DNA of 64,000 nt. It comes from Ditylenchus dipsaci. Lineage: Eukaryota; Nematoda; Chromadorea; Rhabditida; Anguinidae. The notes under the pieces are model-generated. The model was not told where the DNA came from, made no database searches, and worked only from the letters and a program-made list of their open reading frames with translations. Shown in pieces: positions 63,866 to 64,000 of this stretch (positions are counted from its first letter, which is position 1; every line of letters starts with the position of its first letter). The position numbers and the translations under genes are program-made. The stretch is from assembly GCA_004194705.1 (NCBI GenBank), contig SADC01000052.1:186001-250000 (forward strand). Reading direction: 5' to 3'.

Positions 63866-64000
63866 TTAAGCACCATCCAAGTACCATTATCTAGGGAGTA
63901 CGGATAGGAGTACTAGGAGTACGGATAGATGGTCAGTGCCTTGGTATTACCACCTGAGTACCACTTTCTCGGTACCACCGCCTCCGTCTACCATCTGGAT
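63866..64000. repeat. GGTACCACC-type array at the right edge
   Basis: Units such as AGTACCATTATCTAGG and TTGGTATTACCACCTG run off the window. Same repeat class as 15285-15475. Confidence 0.55.

Noticed and set aside
1..64000. Retroelements, tRNA/rRNA genes, viral genes
   Set aside because: I looked for reverse transcriptase (Y/F-x-D-D), gag-type knuckles, tRNA A/B boxes with cloverleaf, and rRNA-like blocks and saw none that I could support by eye.

Overview
The window is animal nuclear DNA, AT-rich and intron-bearing, from an invertebrate whose phylum I cannot fix. The evidence is spliced metazoan genes with GT..AG introns of about 45-60 bases beside introns of 6-11 kb, a Sin3 corepressor with its domains in the animal order, a ceramide kinase, and a very high load of DNA transposons. 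I saw no bacterial operons, tRNA or rRNA genes, CRISPR arrays, reverse transcriptases or viral genes.

Layout. 1-1670: a foldback repeat and a possible hAT remnant. 1671-2952 (minus): first four exons of eIF3e, running off the left side. 3504-37654 (plus): a complete Sin3 gene of about 24 exons over 34 kb, head to head with eIF3e across about 550 bp. Its large introns hold nested transposons: pogo/Tigger-like elements (24033-25323; 26759-30281 with a broken transposase gene inside), two nested Mutator-like (MULE) elements (30418-34741), Harbinger-type MITEs, palindromic MITEs and a poly-C foldback family. 38069-38804 (minus): a small gene whose C-terminus resembles OSER1, tail to tail with Sin3. 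39572-42501: a three-level transposon nest with a FLYWCH zinc-finger ORF. 42807-46637 (plus): a complete ceramide kinase gene of 17 exons. 47332-56400: mainly transposons (foldback, a Tigger-type element carrying a hAT insertion, and a FLYWCH/MULE element) plus one orphan exon. 56877-62908 (minus): a Gln/Ala/Pro-rich protein with repeated W-P-P motifs, probably running past the right edge. 63000-64000: tandem and palindromic repeats.

The host genes do not form a pathway: translation initiation (eIF3e), Sin3/HDAC repression, sphingolipid phosphorylation (CERK), a stress-response-type protein and a possible cytoskeletal protein. The main story is transposon biology. Several superfamilies have filled introns and intergenic DNA, target-site duplications can be read directly, and many elements are deletion derivatives that keep only DNA-binding or C-terminal transposase pieces.

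Caution: conserved genes here repeatedly lose frame by one base, often at a short homopolymer. This looks like base-call error rather than gene death, so simple ORF scans undercall the genes. Exon borders were placed by eye from homology and GT/AG signals.
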